A stretch of 64,000 bases of DNA from the NCBI GenBank assembly GCA_026874595.1, contig CM049307.1, positions 39,538,862 to 39,602,861 of the forward strand, given 5' to 3'. The notes under the pieces are model-generated. The model worked only from the letters and a program-made list of their open reading frames with translations. It did not search any database and was not told the origin of the DNA. Made by a program: the position numbers and the translations under genes. Positions 1 to 41,108 of the stretch are shown piece by piece (positions within the stretch are counted from its first letter, which is position 1; every line of letters begins with the position of its first letter). The DNA comes from Sipunculus nudus. Lineage: Eukaryota > Annelida > Sipuncula > Golfingiida > Sipunculidae.

Positions 1-104
1 TTAATTTCAGGATCTGATGCTTACTTTGTTTACTGAAATACATTGCTTTACATGACTGACATACAATTTATGATACATTATTTATGAATTCTTTTTTTTT
101 GTAG

Positions 105-151
105 ATTATTTTGAGTAACTTCAACACTAATGGCTAGGAACATGTAGCAGA
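105..151 (+). other. PARG: 5' UTR part of first visible PARG exon, with short uORF
   Basis: A T-rich tract ending in GTAG at 101-104 looks like an acceptor, so the first visible exon probably starts at 105 and an upstream non-coding exon lies outside the window. A five-codon upstream ORF (130-147, stop TAG) ends four bases before the PARG ATG at 152. Confidence 0.55.
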
Positions 152-28032
<27,881 letters not shown>

Positions 28033-28790
28033 GACCTTTTAATTTTATATTTTTAAATCAGATGGGATATTGTTAAGATACAGTGGAACCTGTCATTAAA
28101 GACCACCTCTGATAAGACCACCTATGAATTAAGACCACTTTTTGGCTAGTCCCAGGGGTGGTCTCATAACACAGGTTTCACTGTATTAAAAATGGGGCCT
28201 GTTGTTGCTGACGTGATGCATAGTAGTATTTTGCTGCAAATGGAGCCTTCAGCTTTTTTCATGGTTGCTAGACATGAAGGTAAAGATGAAGAAATGATAA
28301 GGATGTGATGGGAGAACTCTTATCTTTTGACTAAAGAATTTTAGGAGAGACCATTATTAGCAAACAAAACTTGTCCAGGAAAATGGAAAATTGAGAGATA
28401 ATGGAGTGAGAGGATGGTGATAAAATGTAGGAAGACTTATGATGAATGATTCTGGAGTAGTAGAAAAACATGTTTAAAAATGATGATGATGAAGATGGCC
28501 ATATCAGTTTTGTAAAAATATTGTTTTAGGGCACTTGTTTGTGCCTAAATTCAGATATACTGATATCTGTATAAAAATGCAAATGCACAGCTGATAATCA
28601 TGAACTATATAGGTGATAATTTACAATTGATAAGTAATTGATATTTGAGGAATATTGATAAATAAGGCAGCAATCCTAAAATAAGTAGAGATAAGTAATT
28701 TTGCTAATGTGGACATTGAATATTTAAATCTGATTCATATTTAACCGGTGAAAGCATACTTTTTCACCACTTTGGTAATCAAAGGCTGGT
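28033..28790 (+). other. Probable PARG 3' UTR / flank
   Basis: Downstream of the stop. It holds a 103-bp MITE (28081-28183) with ATTAAA at 28185-28190 followed by GT-rich sequence, a possible variant poly(A) signal. A canonical AATAAA is first seen at 29832. The real 3' end cannot be fixed from sequence alone. Confidence 0.4.
28081..28183 (+). mobile_element. 103-bp TA-flanked MITE just after the PARG stop
   Basis: Inverted ends CAGTGGAACCTGT and ACAGGTTTCACTG (12 of 13 match), TA on both sides (28079-28080, 28184-28185), AAGACCACC words inside. Typical of pogo/Tigger-like (Tc1-mariner) MITEs. Confidence 0.85.
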
Positions 28791-28799
28791 GTATTTCAG

Positions 28800-28955
28800 T
28801 CCCAGAGGATTCGCCCTCGAGAATTTTCAGCAGGATACTGTGACAAATTGCGCAGTATGTAACACATTGGACCTCTCTCAGGAGCACCCTGACTGCAACT
28901 TATGGTCGTGTGCTGCGTGCAGGTCCTGTGAGCCAGCATGTAGGTTTTGTTTAAG
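28800..28955 (+). CDS. Candidate Cys-rich exon, unknown gene
   Basis: Open stretch bounded by GTATTTCAG and AAG|GTACAT; 156 nt, phase 2 at both ends, so it could be skipped or included without a shift. The encoded piece has eight Cys: CAVC, then HPDC, then SCAACRSC, then ACRFC. The CxxC pairs and H-x2-C suggest metal binding (PHD-like fragments come to mind), but no full domain is present. It lies 770 bp after the PARG stop; it could be an alternative PARG exon, part of another transcript, or chance. Confidence 0.25.
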
Positions 28956-31900
28956 GTACATAAACAATTTCACATAAAGTGTACTATCTTATGTTATTGG
29001 TTCATCGTGACTGATACGAAAGCTTCAAGATAGAAACAACCTCGGCACATTGATTTACTATCTCCAGTTCACCTGTTTTGTAAATTTGTGTTCTGTTTTT
29101 GTATAAACACAGTTCACATGTGTATGTTTGCCTTAACAAAATGTGTGACCACAGGTCAGATCTTTGCATGCACAACAATTCAAAAATTAAGGATAAGAAA
29201 CATGAAGGAGAAACACAGGAGAAACACCCACTGGAAGCTTAAAAAATTTTGATTTGTGAATTTGTGTGGTCAGCCACCAGGTGGAAGGTGGGCAGTGTTT
29301 ATGTTTTGAGTCATTGATCGAGCTGAATGCAAGCTTAAATCCATTTGTGAACAGGTATAGGTAAACAGTTTTAGAACAATATTTAGGCAGACACCATAGA
29401 ATTGTAATGAGGAAACAATATTTTTTATGTATATTTATCATAGCTGGTGTGAAAAGGTCCCTTCAAGTGAAACAATCGTTTGAGATGGAGCCAATACCAG
29501 CTTCCTCTTTAGACATTACAGACCTGAACACTTAGTGTTATTCTTCACCAACATATGTCGCAAGTCTGGTGGTACAGGTCTGTTGTGTGTTTTCTTGATC
29601 TGTAGATGCCTGCATTGGGTTCAGATAAGGTAAGCCAGTTGGATAATTGCTTAGACTGCTTTCAACCTGTCAGGGTGTAATGCCTGCCAATGTTGCCCTC
29701 ACATAATTGAATCAGTCTGTAATATGATTACCATGACAGCTTCAAACACAGTGAACAAATTGTATATGTATCTGATATGAAAAAAGTGATATTTATAAAT
29801 ATGGTCATTAATTTTATCCATGTAGATAATTAATAAAATACAATGTATATAATGATGGTTTAGTTTGTTTTAGTGCAGTGTATTCAGAAAAAAGAGTAAG
29901 TGTGTCTATTAAGTTTCTGTGGTGAGACAAAATGTGTGAAAAATCAGACTAAGGCCATACCAGCAAAAGTTATTGTCAAAACATGTGTGATAATAGCACT
30001 CGTTTTCCAAATGTAAATAATATAAATGACATCAGTCCTCTTCCCTCTGCAAAGGATTATATCAAAATCTTTACATAACTTGAGTTAAACACCATCATCC
30101 TCATAAATCAGCTGATATTACCTTACACACCCAACTTTTGTATATCCCTTCTTTCAATTCAATTTTTATGATCTCAAATAACAGCTGAATGCCGTGACCC
30201 ATGGGTCCCTTGTCCATCCATCAAATTTGCATACTGTGGTTGCCTAAGACGGGACAATTCATCAGCAAAAACGGATTAGTTATAAAATGAAAACATGATT
30301 CATTAATCAGGAACCTAATTTATGCATGTATCGGAGACTGTACCTGCAAACACGTATTAATTGTAAAACATCATCTCGAATATGTCAACTGTGACACAGG
30401 TCTCACAATACAGTGGCTGTAACAGAAATGAGGGGGTATTGTAGGATTCATTCTAATTTTATAATAAACACAAATATTAGATTTTATGTAGGTTCTGGTG
30501 CAATCATGAAAATGAAACCCTGGCGAATAGTTCAAAATCAACATATCACGAAATTTCAGCCTCACGAATATGAAACCAACCACAGTATGCAAATAAAGAC
30601 ACGTCCTTAATTTTTATTATGATTGCTATTTCTAAATACCTAAAAGAATGTTTACAGGTATGGAAAATAGACTAAATTTTGTGTTGATCTTGTGCACAAG
30701 ATCATTACCCCCACCCCCAAGTCTGCAGAACAATACCTAATTAGTGGAGGCTTATTGTAGGTTAATTCCTTGGTATAGACAATAGGCCAGACCCACCAAA
30801 ACATTAAAATCTATATTAGTATTAGACACAATCAAGCAGTGAACCTCTTATTAAAATGTTAATGTGTCTTCTATAAAAAATTGCTTTGTTTTTACAAAAA
30901 AAAATTCATTTTATACATTGTGACGATCAGAGCAAATAATATGGACAAAATTTTAAACTTTACTCGGTCCTGATTTGTAAGAGGTGACTTTGTTGTAAGG
31001 GTAATTGAAACATATCAGTTTGTGAACTATATTAAAAATTCTTCATAAATGTATTTATTTCATTGGGGAAGGGTTCATCTTTGGCTTTGTTTGTATATAA
31101 GTGTGTCTGGGCAATGTGAATGAATTTTCCTAAACTGAGACACTTCTCTTTGAGGCAGAGTTAAGCGAGGAAAATGTAGCAGAAGAATACGTCAGCTAGT
31201 GCTGCCACCTGGAGACAGTTTTAAAAGACACCCATGAGTTGAACTATCAGCTCACCGTCTACTACAGAGAAAATTACTACTTCACTTAAACCGACTGAAA
31301 TGACTGAATACTACTACATAAATATTATATTGTTTAATCTTTGCTTTAAAATTAGTGAACGATAGCACGAAATAAGGATAAAACAATTAAAGATTTTTTA
31401 CTAATTTTTATATTGAAAAAAATGATCTTGTATAAATGTCTGCAATAAAAAATGCTCTTTTACTTTCTCAAAAGGCAATCCTATTGGTGTGGGCAATTAA
31501 AAAAATATATTGAATGGTTCATTACAGAATTAGTGGTGTATATACTGAGGGCCTGATTCTTTAGTATACAGCTCAGTTATCACCTAACTTTGACTTGGTC
31601 AGATCCAGTGACATTTATATTCATTGGAACTGTGGAAGCAGTGTGCAAGGTTTTACAGCCAAGATGAAAGAGCTTTTGAACAGTTTTTGTTTGACATGAT
31701 CACATTACTGTAAATGGAATCGCAGATGTCTCCCACGGGTGTCAAAGTAATGGAAATGTATATTAACCTCGTTTTTGTATACATAAAGCCAACATCGTAA
31801 GTTGTGGTAAGGACAAATCATAATTAGACAAGAACCTAGCGTATTTTAACAAGTCAATCTTCAATTTTTTCTCGTCATCGAGAACAATTATTAAGAAAAA

Positions 31901-33182
31901 CTGAAGCTGAGGAAAGTACCTTCAAGCAGGCCATAAAAATGAATGTTTAAAAATTTTAGATTGGCTTTGGTAATGAGATTTCCCTTGGATTTGGCAAACT
32001 TTCAACAGTTACACTAACAGGCTTATTCAGATGGTTTATCTTCGCTATAGACATTCAGATTTCTTATACTCTCTACAGGTTTGGACCAGAAACTATTCAA
32101 ATCATGTGACCTTGTATATAGTCCCTGAGAAAATGAGCCAAAAAAAAAAAAAGAAGAAGAATTAGCATTTCACAATGTCAGGCGAATTAAGATTCCGCTC
32201 TGTTTTTCCCTTTCAGTAAAGTTGTGGCCAAAAATATAAGAGAAACCAATGTAAATCATCAACAAGAGGTGAGTTGGTATTTTTGGTTTGTGCGTTATGA
32301 AAAATTTCCCGAGAGATACTGCTGCAAAAGCCCTTTCGCTTAAAAACGTGACTTTTCTCGAATTATTGGACAGTTTGGAAGGTGACCCCCTTCGGACATA
32401 CTTGGCATCGTTCCTGACAGATCATTGCCAAATCCGGACATTTCCGTGGAGTGGCGTGACAAAAGTCGAGTGGTACCGCGGTATATGGTGTATTTGCTTT
32501 TTTTTTCTGGAAAGAACTTTGTTTGTTTAGATGTTTCTATGATCACTCTGAAATAGTCCCCCCCCCCCCAAACCACCACCATACACATGTCACTAACACG
32601 ATGAAAGTGTCATGATACCGATTCATTTGTCGAAAAGGTAGATATGTTTTGCCTGTCCTTGTGTATTCTTTGAACTTATCTGCATGTTGTGTGTGTTCAT
32701 GTTTATGTCTATATTAACATGCTGTCTCGTTCTTTTAAGTCATATTTGATTGTATTAACATGACCGTTTTCTGTATTTCGTTTCAATCAGACGTTTAGCC
32801 AACAGACTCTTGTATTTTTTGAACATCTTCATCTTAATAAGATATAAATCACTATGTCATCACAGTTAAATCAAAGTTCAAAATTGGATTGGACAGTGGT
32901 GACACTAAAAATACCAGTAAATTGTTTATACACTTTACAATCTGAACAAGTGAGTCCGATATAAAAATAAAAGAATAAAATAAAGAAATAAAAGAATAAA
33001 ATAAAAGAAAAAATTTGATCGAAGGAAAGGTTTTCTTCATGATCCGAAATTATATTTGAATGATTTTGCACTGAAATGGGGTTCAGAATTTGTGAAAGTC
33101 TTTAACTAAGCGTGTATTAAATGTTCAGAAAACATACATAGGTTAGGCCTTTCAGGATTAACGTTAAAGAGAATTAAAAAAA
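28956..33182. other. Intergenic stretch
   Basis: AT-rich. Includes a lone family-1 3' end (30181-30213: CAGCTGAATGCCGTGACCC and a TGACCCATGGGTC palindrome) and a 53-bp exon-like piece at 32217-32269 between CCCTTTCAG and GTGAGT. No gene recognised. Confidence 0.4.
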
Positions 33183-33183
33183 A

Positions 33184-34470
33184 TTAGCTGACTTTCAGTC
33201 ATGCTGAGCTATAGCGTTGGGTCATTGTCCGTCGTCCTTCCGTTCGGCCATCTGGCGTGCCGTCCGTTCGTCCAATAGCAGGGCACAAATCGTAATCGTT
33301 AGGGTTACGATCATGCACCCTGTGCAGTCCATGAAAAATCTCTTTGGAAACCTGAAATTAGGTCTCTGTTACCCATATCCTCGGAGCTACTGGGCTCAGA
33401 AGTACCCCCTAGAATAATTAAAGATTGGATACAAAAGCTTCAGTATCTGAACAATTAATGCATTGATCATCATGATTTTGTATGGATATTGATCACGTAG
33501 TGTTTCATCATTTCCTGAAGACTACTGGTGCCACCTGATTTTTTTTTCGAATTTTTACGCGTTTTTTTTCTCTAAATTTGAGACCGTTAAAGATGCGGTC
33601 ATCTGTTAACAGGGCACAAATCGTAACCACTGGACCTGGAATCTTCTAATTTGACATCCAGGGAGGCCCATGAAAACTCTCGGAAACCTAATATTAGGTC
33701 CCTGTTACTCATTAACTCTGAGATATGGGGCTCAGAAGTACCCCCCAGAAAAAAAATTATACGAAAGCTTCAGTACCTGAACAACTAATGCATTGATCAC
33801 ATGTTTCTTTGCATGCATATTGATCATAGAGTGTTTCATCAGTTCCTGCAGTCTGGTGGCGCCACCTGGATTTTTTCCCCGAATTTTTGTGCATTTTTTT
33901 CTCCATTTTTTTTAGACCTTTTAAGGTGCGGTCATCCCTTAACAGGTCACAAATCGTAACCACTGGACCTAGAACCTTTTCACTTGACATCTTGGGAGAT
34001 CCGTAAAAAGTCTCCTTGGAAACCTTAAATTAGGTCTCTGTCACCGATATTCACCGACCTATGGGGCTAATAATACCCCCCCCCCCACACACACACACAC
34101 CGAATAACTGTAAATTTTATACCAAAGCAGGGCTAAAATCGTAACCACTGGACCTTGAATGTACCTTTTAGTTCAGCTAAAAAAAGCCTTGAAATCCTTA
34201 AATAAGGTCATGGTGATATATATTCTGCAAGCTGAGTTCTGGAAAACATCAATTTCACTGCTTTAACCAGTAGCAAATGTTTAGTTATGCCTACTATTAT
34301 TTTGCCCTGAATCATTAAGTAAGTGCTTTATGCGTGCAAATCTTCCTGTCCTTGCCTAAAATATTAACAGCATTTGCAATCATTTTCTTCTTAATAAGAC
34401 AACAGTTGTAAAAATTGGGCCATTATCTCATGCTTGTCAGCTCAGCGTCATGACCCATGGGTCACTTGTT
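33184..34470 (+). mobile_element. Hairpin/(TCCG)n element, family 1, intergenic
   Basis: It opens with TTAGCTGACTTTCAGTCATG (5' stem), a CCGTCGTCCTTCCG tract and about three tandem units (GGGCACAAATCGTAA near 33282 and 33614, then GGTCACAAATCGTAACC near 33946). A short CCCCCC/CACACA tract sits near 34080. It ends GCTCAGCGTCATGACCC then GGGTCACTTGTTA (34441-34471). Confidence 0.8.
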
Positions 34471-35920
34471 AAAACGACTTGATTGACTGGTTATTGTTAT
34501 GTCGCACACAGACACTCATGTTTATGCACACAAGCGCAAACACACCGTGCATAACGAGCGTAATTGGATCCTTTTTATTCAAAGCAACCATTTTAATTTA
34601 TATTTTAATGTCTTACTGCATAGTGATACTCTGACCCCTTGTTAAATGGAACAGAAACGAAGATGACATGTTACACAACACTGGTCTACAGGACCGCCAT
34701 CCTGTATATTGTCTCAGATACATGCTTATACCTTCGTCTGTTCTAAGTTCCTGCCTTTGGACTTGTTACAAGGAACTGTTGATGTCAACTTCTTTTGAAT
34801 AAAAATGGACCTTTTAGCTATATGTTATATGATATCATGTAATTCAACAAGCCCAGCAAACTTTTATTTGCTTGTCTTTTCTTTAAAGTCTTTCTGTCTG
34901 TTTTAAATTGGCCTGTAAATACCGATTTATAGTTTCTCTCCGTTTGTCTTATGAACACAGTTGTTACGTAGTGCTCTCGTCGTTTTCCTTCTGTTAGTTT
35001 TACTTGAATATATATATATATATATATATAGCACAGCAAAGGGCTCAAAGCCGGGGAGGGGTGAGCTTTATCACGGCTGACCCCGAGCCAATGTGAGCGC
35101 TCTGCAGGCTCAATGGGGAAATTGTGCACAACAGTCGTGTTTTACTCATAAAAGTGTGCGCCTTTTGGTGTTCCTCTGGGTTATAACCCAGAATTGGGGA
35201 TGCCACACACCCAGGACCCGCAGGAGCGGCTCCCTTCAAGGTATAAAAAGAAAGGCAAAGTTGTGCGGGGCAGAGTTTTGTTTGCATTGTATCCTGTATC
35301 AGCATTTACATACATACGGAACCTATTTTAGGCAGACGTATACTCTGAAGACGAGCTATTGTACATATATAAAGCATTAGACTGCGATGGACGGTCCTGT
35401 ATATCAAATAATATATGTATAAAATTCTCGTTTTGTTCAAGATTTATCGAGTATTTTCACAGTTTTAATTTGGTGCTTACCGTCCTTTTTTTATAAATTT
35501 TTTTTTCGGTATCTTAAGGCCATTTTTATTAAATGTGACTCATAACCCATACTTTCATTTGTACCTGTGGGACGTATAATTTAACTTTTAATTCCCCAGG
35601 TTTTCGCGTTTATCCCCTACTCACTGGTGATTTATTTTTGTTATCTGCTCTCTCGGTTGACCTTTGCGCTGGTCTTCTGATTTCTATGGCTTTGGCTTGG
35701 CTTTTAAACTCCCGTGTCATTTTTATTTCTTTAGCCTGTGTCTTTGTGGGTATGTTTTCTATTGTTATAGAGGTTAGCGCAATTTGTCAAACTTTCGATT
35801 TATGGCACATCGCTTGCTCTTTGCAGTAACCTCGCATGGACATCAGCCATATTTTTTTGTTCAGCAAAGCGAACTTTGGCTCTGGCCATGTGTCCATTAT
35901 TGCCTCCGCCAGACGCCCGT
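34471..35920. other. Intergenic with (TA)n and SINE fragment
   Basis: (TA)n at 35008-35030 followed directly by a SINE fragment (35036-35126). The rest has small unsupported ORFs only. Confidence 0.4.
35036..35126 (+). repeat. Truncated SINE copy lacking the B box
   Basis: The words GGGCTCAAAGCCGGG, GTGAGC, CTCTGCAGGCTCAATGGGG match the SINE at 49394 in order, but the part around the B box (GAGTTCAAATCTCAGCC) is missing. Confidence 0.6.
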
Positions 35921-36190
35921 TCACGTGTGTGTGTGTGTTCCTAACACAACTCTCGCAGCCATGAGCAGAATCTCATGACATTTTCAGGGCATTTTGGGAA
36001 TGGTCCAATAAAGAATCGATTAGATTTTGTTTTGTCTCCGGCGCATGATACGGATTCAGGTACGTCATCAAGGAATATTCACAAATGTAGTCATCTATTG
36101 CATGAATGAACTCGAGAAATGGACCGAATAAGTGAAAGCAAATTGGCGGAGGCTTGCATTCACTGGAATGCTGATTTCAAGTTCTCCATA
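35920..36190 (+). repeat. Dispersed repeat, copy 1
   Basis: Shares ordered words with 54280-54570: AATCTCATGA, TTCTCAGGGCATTT-like, GGAATATTNACAAATGTA, GGCGGAGGCTTGCATTC and GAATGC. No ORF conserved between copies. Confidence 0.65.
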
Positions 36191-36998
36191 TCACGCTGCC
36201 AGTGCGGGTCGTCACCCAATGTGTCATGTAACTATTTAATTTATAGACCCTTGTCTAGTCAATTGCGTCACTATCTATTTAACGTGTCTTTTGTTAAGAT
36301 ATTAGACTGTTAGGTCGTAACTCTGAGGTTTTTGGAACCTCCATCGTTTTGAGTTAATCGATTACAGGATCGAAGTTTTTCAACTTAGAATTGCACCTTA
36401 ATGACTGGGCTTTACGTCCTGCCGCGGGGCGTTTTTATGTTTAAGAGAACAGAGTTTGTCATTTATGTTCAAAGGTGGCAATGTTTTGCATTTTATTTCC
36501 ATCGTAAATTGTGCAACAATTACCGGAAATATGTAGCATGACTTTTTCCAACCATTTGCCCCCTCCCCTCGAGTTCATAAACTTAGACTTCGTTAACACA
36601 TGGAAGGAAAAGAAAACATGGTAGTCGGAAATTCAAGTGTACTTCATGTGTATGTGTCTGAAATCTGCTAGATTTACTATCAGTTAAAAAGCCGTTCCAT
36701 GTGACATGTTATGTATTTTCGCTCATGTCATGTATTTTCGCTAAGTAGACAGGATTTCAATTGGATGTTTCACAGTTCACCTACATTATACAAATTTTTA
36801 ATCTTTATAATTTGAAACGTCGATTTTTTATTTTACAACACCATGTTTCGTAATAAATCTGAAGTAATAGGGCCTATTAGAATGTAATAAAAATGCGGTT
36901 AAAGTGCAGTATAGGTGACCTGCCCCAAACTGACTTTTCTTAATGTTTCATTGTCAGTGGCATTGGTGTATTATTTTATGTATCTCCTATATATAAAC

Positions 36999-37063
<65 letters not shown>

Positions 37064-38700
37064 GTGCATGTTACACATTTACAGGTAATGAAGATTAGAT
37101 TTGTAAAAATCTTATGAAAACGTCAGATACAGAAGTGGAACATTGCATATTTGATTGACAAGCATAGGAATTTGTCATTTAAAAGAATTACGTTAATCAA
37201 TAAATAAACACCCGGTATCAATTACAAATTCAAACTGGAGGCAATAAGCGTTTTATTTGATTTTTTGTTGGTAGTTTAATTTCCCTTTGCCCGGTCAGAT
37301 TACCTGATCATGCAATCATTGATACTAATCTCGCCTCAAATTGCATTCTTGAGTTGAAACACATTTGAAAACATCTGTCCCTGAGGGAGAAGCGTTTTAC
37401 CGATCTGTTGTAAGACCATTTTGGTCTGCATGTTGTAATTAGTCTCTGGCAGTGCCCCTTGGCAATTCATCCTGAGTCCATCTTAACCCGGGATTCTGAG
37501 AATCTTGAAAGGAAGGTGTTACATAATCAAGCCACCGAAATAAATAGATCGTTTGAGGTATTTTTGTTTTTAGGGAGTGCATGTCCATATTCATGGGGCG
37601 GATCAAACTTCGCTCATTGCAGCTCTCATGGTTTTGAAGGTGTTTTTAGGTAGCTTATCACAGTAGGTGATCTAATTAGTCACCAGCCTGGTGAAAAAAT
37701 TCTATGAATCTTGTATTTCCTTTATTTAAACAGGACCAGGCTATTTGTCCTTGCAAGAGGCCAATGCCACATTGCCTCGAATCGGACCGACTCACAAGAG
37801 TTCGTCTCTGCTGGTTTGACTATGTGGATATCGAAATTCAAGCCGCAAAAATGCACTAGGGCTGCTGCATAAACCAGCAACGTAGGTATTATAACTGTGG
37901 TGAAGAGGGTAATGTGGTCCGTTCAAATATGTTGGATAAGAGTTGTTTTAAGGTAAATTACCAATGTTTTTGTGGCAAGGACTTCACGGAAAAGTAATAT
38001 TCTGTTAACATGCAAGTGTGAAATGTAAACAGAGGGTGTTTCCTTGAAATGTAACAAATTTTGATTTTGAAATTTACAGCTGAGACAAGTACTCCCGGTC
38101 ATCCCCACAAATCTGGAAGAGGTTCTGTTTTTTTTTTACTAGAAACGACATCAGGAGGAAGTGCCTATTGACGCAGGGAAATCGTTTTCATGGTATATTT
38201 TGAGGTATATTGTGCTTTTATAATATTACATGTTGTACCCAATACCATGCGCAATATAGCCAAGTAAAAATCTATTGCGATATTAATGGTTTACATTAGG
38301 GGAACTGTTGGTCTTAAATGAAAAGTGAACCTGAAATAAAATCTTATTAAAAATTGGCTGTCTCCAGTTCTTTATTGATTTCGATAAATGGCAGGGACCG
38401 ATAGGATAAACTAAAAATCGCGACCAGTCCTGCAAAACATTCCACTGCAATGGCCACTTATAATATGGCTTCGATATATTGCTTCACCCAGCCGTTAATC
38501 TCATCAATACGGGGTGAGTGTGGAATTGACACAAACAATTAACGTATGGTTGGAAGAACCAGTTTGTAAATCCCATATCTATAATCACCGTCACGGTATC
38601 AACGTTGCACGACAAAACTGTCAGTCAAATAATCTTTGAGAGGCATGGCTGTCGGCAGGCAGAAATTCAACAAACATGCAGGGAATTGATCAATGAACTG
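36191..38700. other. Intergenic stretch
   Basis: Holds a (TA)n tract at 36999-37059. Otherwise no gene, repeat or RNA recognised. Confidence 0.4.
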
Positions 38701-38714
38701 AATTATTACCCCAG

Positions 38715-38890
38715 AAGTGGGTCCAGGGGGGTGGTGGGGTCAATGGGACGGGACAACCCCCCCCCCCCCCAATTTTTTTCAGCCGCCGCAACCTTTTTAC
38801 GGGTTTCAGACCAAATGTTGTGGCCTGGACCCATTCGCCCCCCCCCCCCCCCCCCCATTTTCCGGACCTGGGGACCTTTTTCGGGTGTCA
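38715..38890 (+). repeat. C-tract-rich dispersed repeat
   Basis: It contains two long poly-C runs (38757-38770 and 38839-38857) around GGGTTTCAGACCAAATGTTG and ends GGGGACCTTTTTCGGG. The same element lies inverted at about 57170-57262. Confidence 0.65.
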
Positions 38891-40070
38891 TGTAAAGTAA
38901 ACAAATACAATTAACGGTTAGTTGTGTTTAGTCAAAGTGTTAAGTTTTTGACACGACTTCGGATGCCGCCCTGAGGTAGTCATTATAGTTTATCTGATCG
39001 GCGGAGGGGCAAAACTTTGCTGGGCAAAAAAGAAAAATGATTTCTGGACATCATGAGAAGGAGATTTAATTCTTGTGATGCGTAATTAACGAATCAATCT
39101 TTCTTAAAGCAAGCCGTCCACCAACCTTTCTGTGGAATTTATGTGATTTCTGGTTAAGCCGCAAATTTCTTAAAACGGATATATATGTGATGGATACATG
39201 TGCTTGTTTCACTATAATCTATTCGTTAACACGGTTCATTCGTTATATATTTACAGACAGAAAAAAGGAAGGTTACTAGTGCAAAACGCTCTTTGCAAAA
39301 CTCTGCGTCTCAATTGCCGCTAGGTGTCCTTGTTAGATGTGTCTTGATTATTTTCGCGGGAACCCACATGAAAAACACGAGGGAAAAAATATAAACGTAT
39401 ACGTACAAACAAAATGAACTGCCTGTGCAGTTGGATCATCGTCTTCTGGCTTGTTTTTATGAAAGATTCAAGGGATCATATTTAGTTAATACAGGTCAGT
39501 TACAATCGATATATAGGTTCGTTTAATGTATTACTCACGGGGCCTTTACTCATTTGCAGAAAAAACATGTAGACTGGAAGTTGTTTCCCCCATATGACAA
39601 TGCGATCAATAATTATACAGCCATGCAGCCAAACTAAAGAAAAAGTTCTTCTTGATGGATATATAGGGGCACAAATTTTTTATAACCTATACTCTTTGGC
39701 TCATTTTAACATTGACAGTTCTTTGACACATTTAATAACCGTTATCAGTCGGGTTTAAAATAGATATGTTTGAACTTTCTTTGCCCGCCCCTTCCGCCCT
39801 TTGTGTTTTATTTTTTATTGCCTCACGTGTTGCTATAATCGACTGGGTGTCGTCATGGGGCATACAGGAAATCTATATTTCCCGACGTTTTACTGCACTT
39901 CAAAAGAAAAGTAAAATACTCTATTCTTTTATGTTACATTTGTTTGTCTTCTTGGTGGATTTATGTAGTCCTGCTGCTGACAGTAAATTTGATCCCTTAA
40001 TTAATCGACATTTTCATCTGATAGTTTTATTTAATTTTACCAGACTATAAACCTAACATGTAAACCTAAT
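38891..40070. other. Intergenic stretch
   Basis: Part of 39320-39550 resembles 12500-12714. An ORF at 39766-40050 has no recognisable domain. Confidence 0.35.
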
Positions 40071-40550
40071 TAATATTAATTAAGCCAGGGAAGATGCTGT
40101 GGCTAAGAGATCGAAGTTTACTTATATACGGACTTACATAACAATATGTCAAAGTATACGAATTTACACTATGATACAGATATATTGACTTTATAGTCAT
40201 ATAACTTCTGTTTATTAGTCAGTCAATAAATAACATTTTAGAGATCAGATTATTTAAGTTTTATTCAAGTTTTTTTGTTATTAAATTTATTACAGTTTAT
40301 TAAAGTATATGTTTTAAGTTATATTACCTATAACTAATATTAATTAAGCCAGGGAAGATGCGGTGGCTTAGAGATCGAAGTTTACTTTTATATATATTTA
40401 TATATATATATATATTTTACGGACTTGTATAATAACAATATGTCAAAGTCTGCAATGATACTTTATGATACAGATATTTAGCCTATATATTCATATAACT
40501 ACTGTTTATTAGTCAGTCAATAAATAACAGGTTATAGATCAGATTATTAT
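40071..40550 (+). repeat. 264-bp tandem duplication
   Basis: TAATATTAATTAAGCCAGGG starts at 40071 and again at 40335. The copies share GGCT(T/A)AGAGATCGAAGTTTA and GTTTATTAGTCAGTCAATAA. The second copy has gained a TA-rich insert near 40386-40420. Confidence 0.85.
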
Positions 40551-40612
40551 ATTTTTATTGAGGTGCTTAAAGCTGATCAACAGAGATTGGTTGTCAGCTA
40601 TTCGTCAATTTG

Positions 40613-41108
40613 TTAAAGGGACATAATCAGGAGCTAAATTATGGGTATTCTTTCACACTATCAGTTCAGTTTTGCTTTATACAAATGTTTCCCAGCAAAA
40701 CCGTCCCAGCGTACGGTAGCATACGGCTGTTTGACACCATATTATGGCTCTGCGTGTTGGTAAACAGAGTCTGTTTACCATAAAAAGGCCGCGTGACCAG
40801 AGGTCCGATTAAGAGTGGCAACACGTTGTGTTTCTGCCAGCAGAAACATGTGTTACATATTTTGGGCCAAGTCAGACCGGGCAACTCCTGATTTACACGT
40901 TTTGTGGCACAGCGATGCACATGGCCCCATGCCCTGTGTTTATGTTGACACCTATCATCGCGCCCGGTCCATTGTTTTTAACATTTGTTTACATGAGAAA
41001 GCAAACGGTTTCAGGGCAATATTTTGGCAGGTACAGATTTATTTTAAAGGGTGGAAGCTATTTTTCATGTTAACTCAACATGCTTTATAGATGATTGGGC
41101 CCCTTTAA
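40613..41108 (+). mobile_element. TTAA-flanked non-autonomous element
   Basis: Ends TTAAAGGGACATAATC and GATTGGGCCCCTTTAA are inverted (13 of 16) with TTAA at both borders; about 496 bp, no ORF of note. A diverged relative lies at 60414-60905 (shared ATAATCAGGAGC, GGTCTGCGTGT-like, GCGTGACNNGAGGTCCGATT). Confidence 0.65.

Noticed and set aside
38605-38914. Overlapping ORFs rich in Pro or Gly
   Set aside because: Produced by poly-C runs within a dispersed repeat; frames differ between copies.
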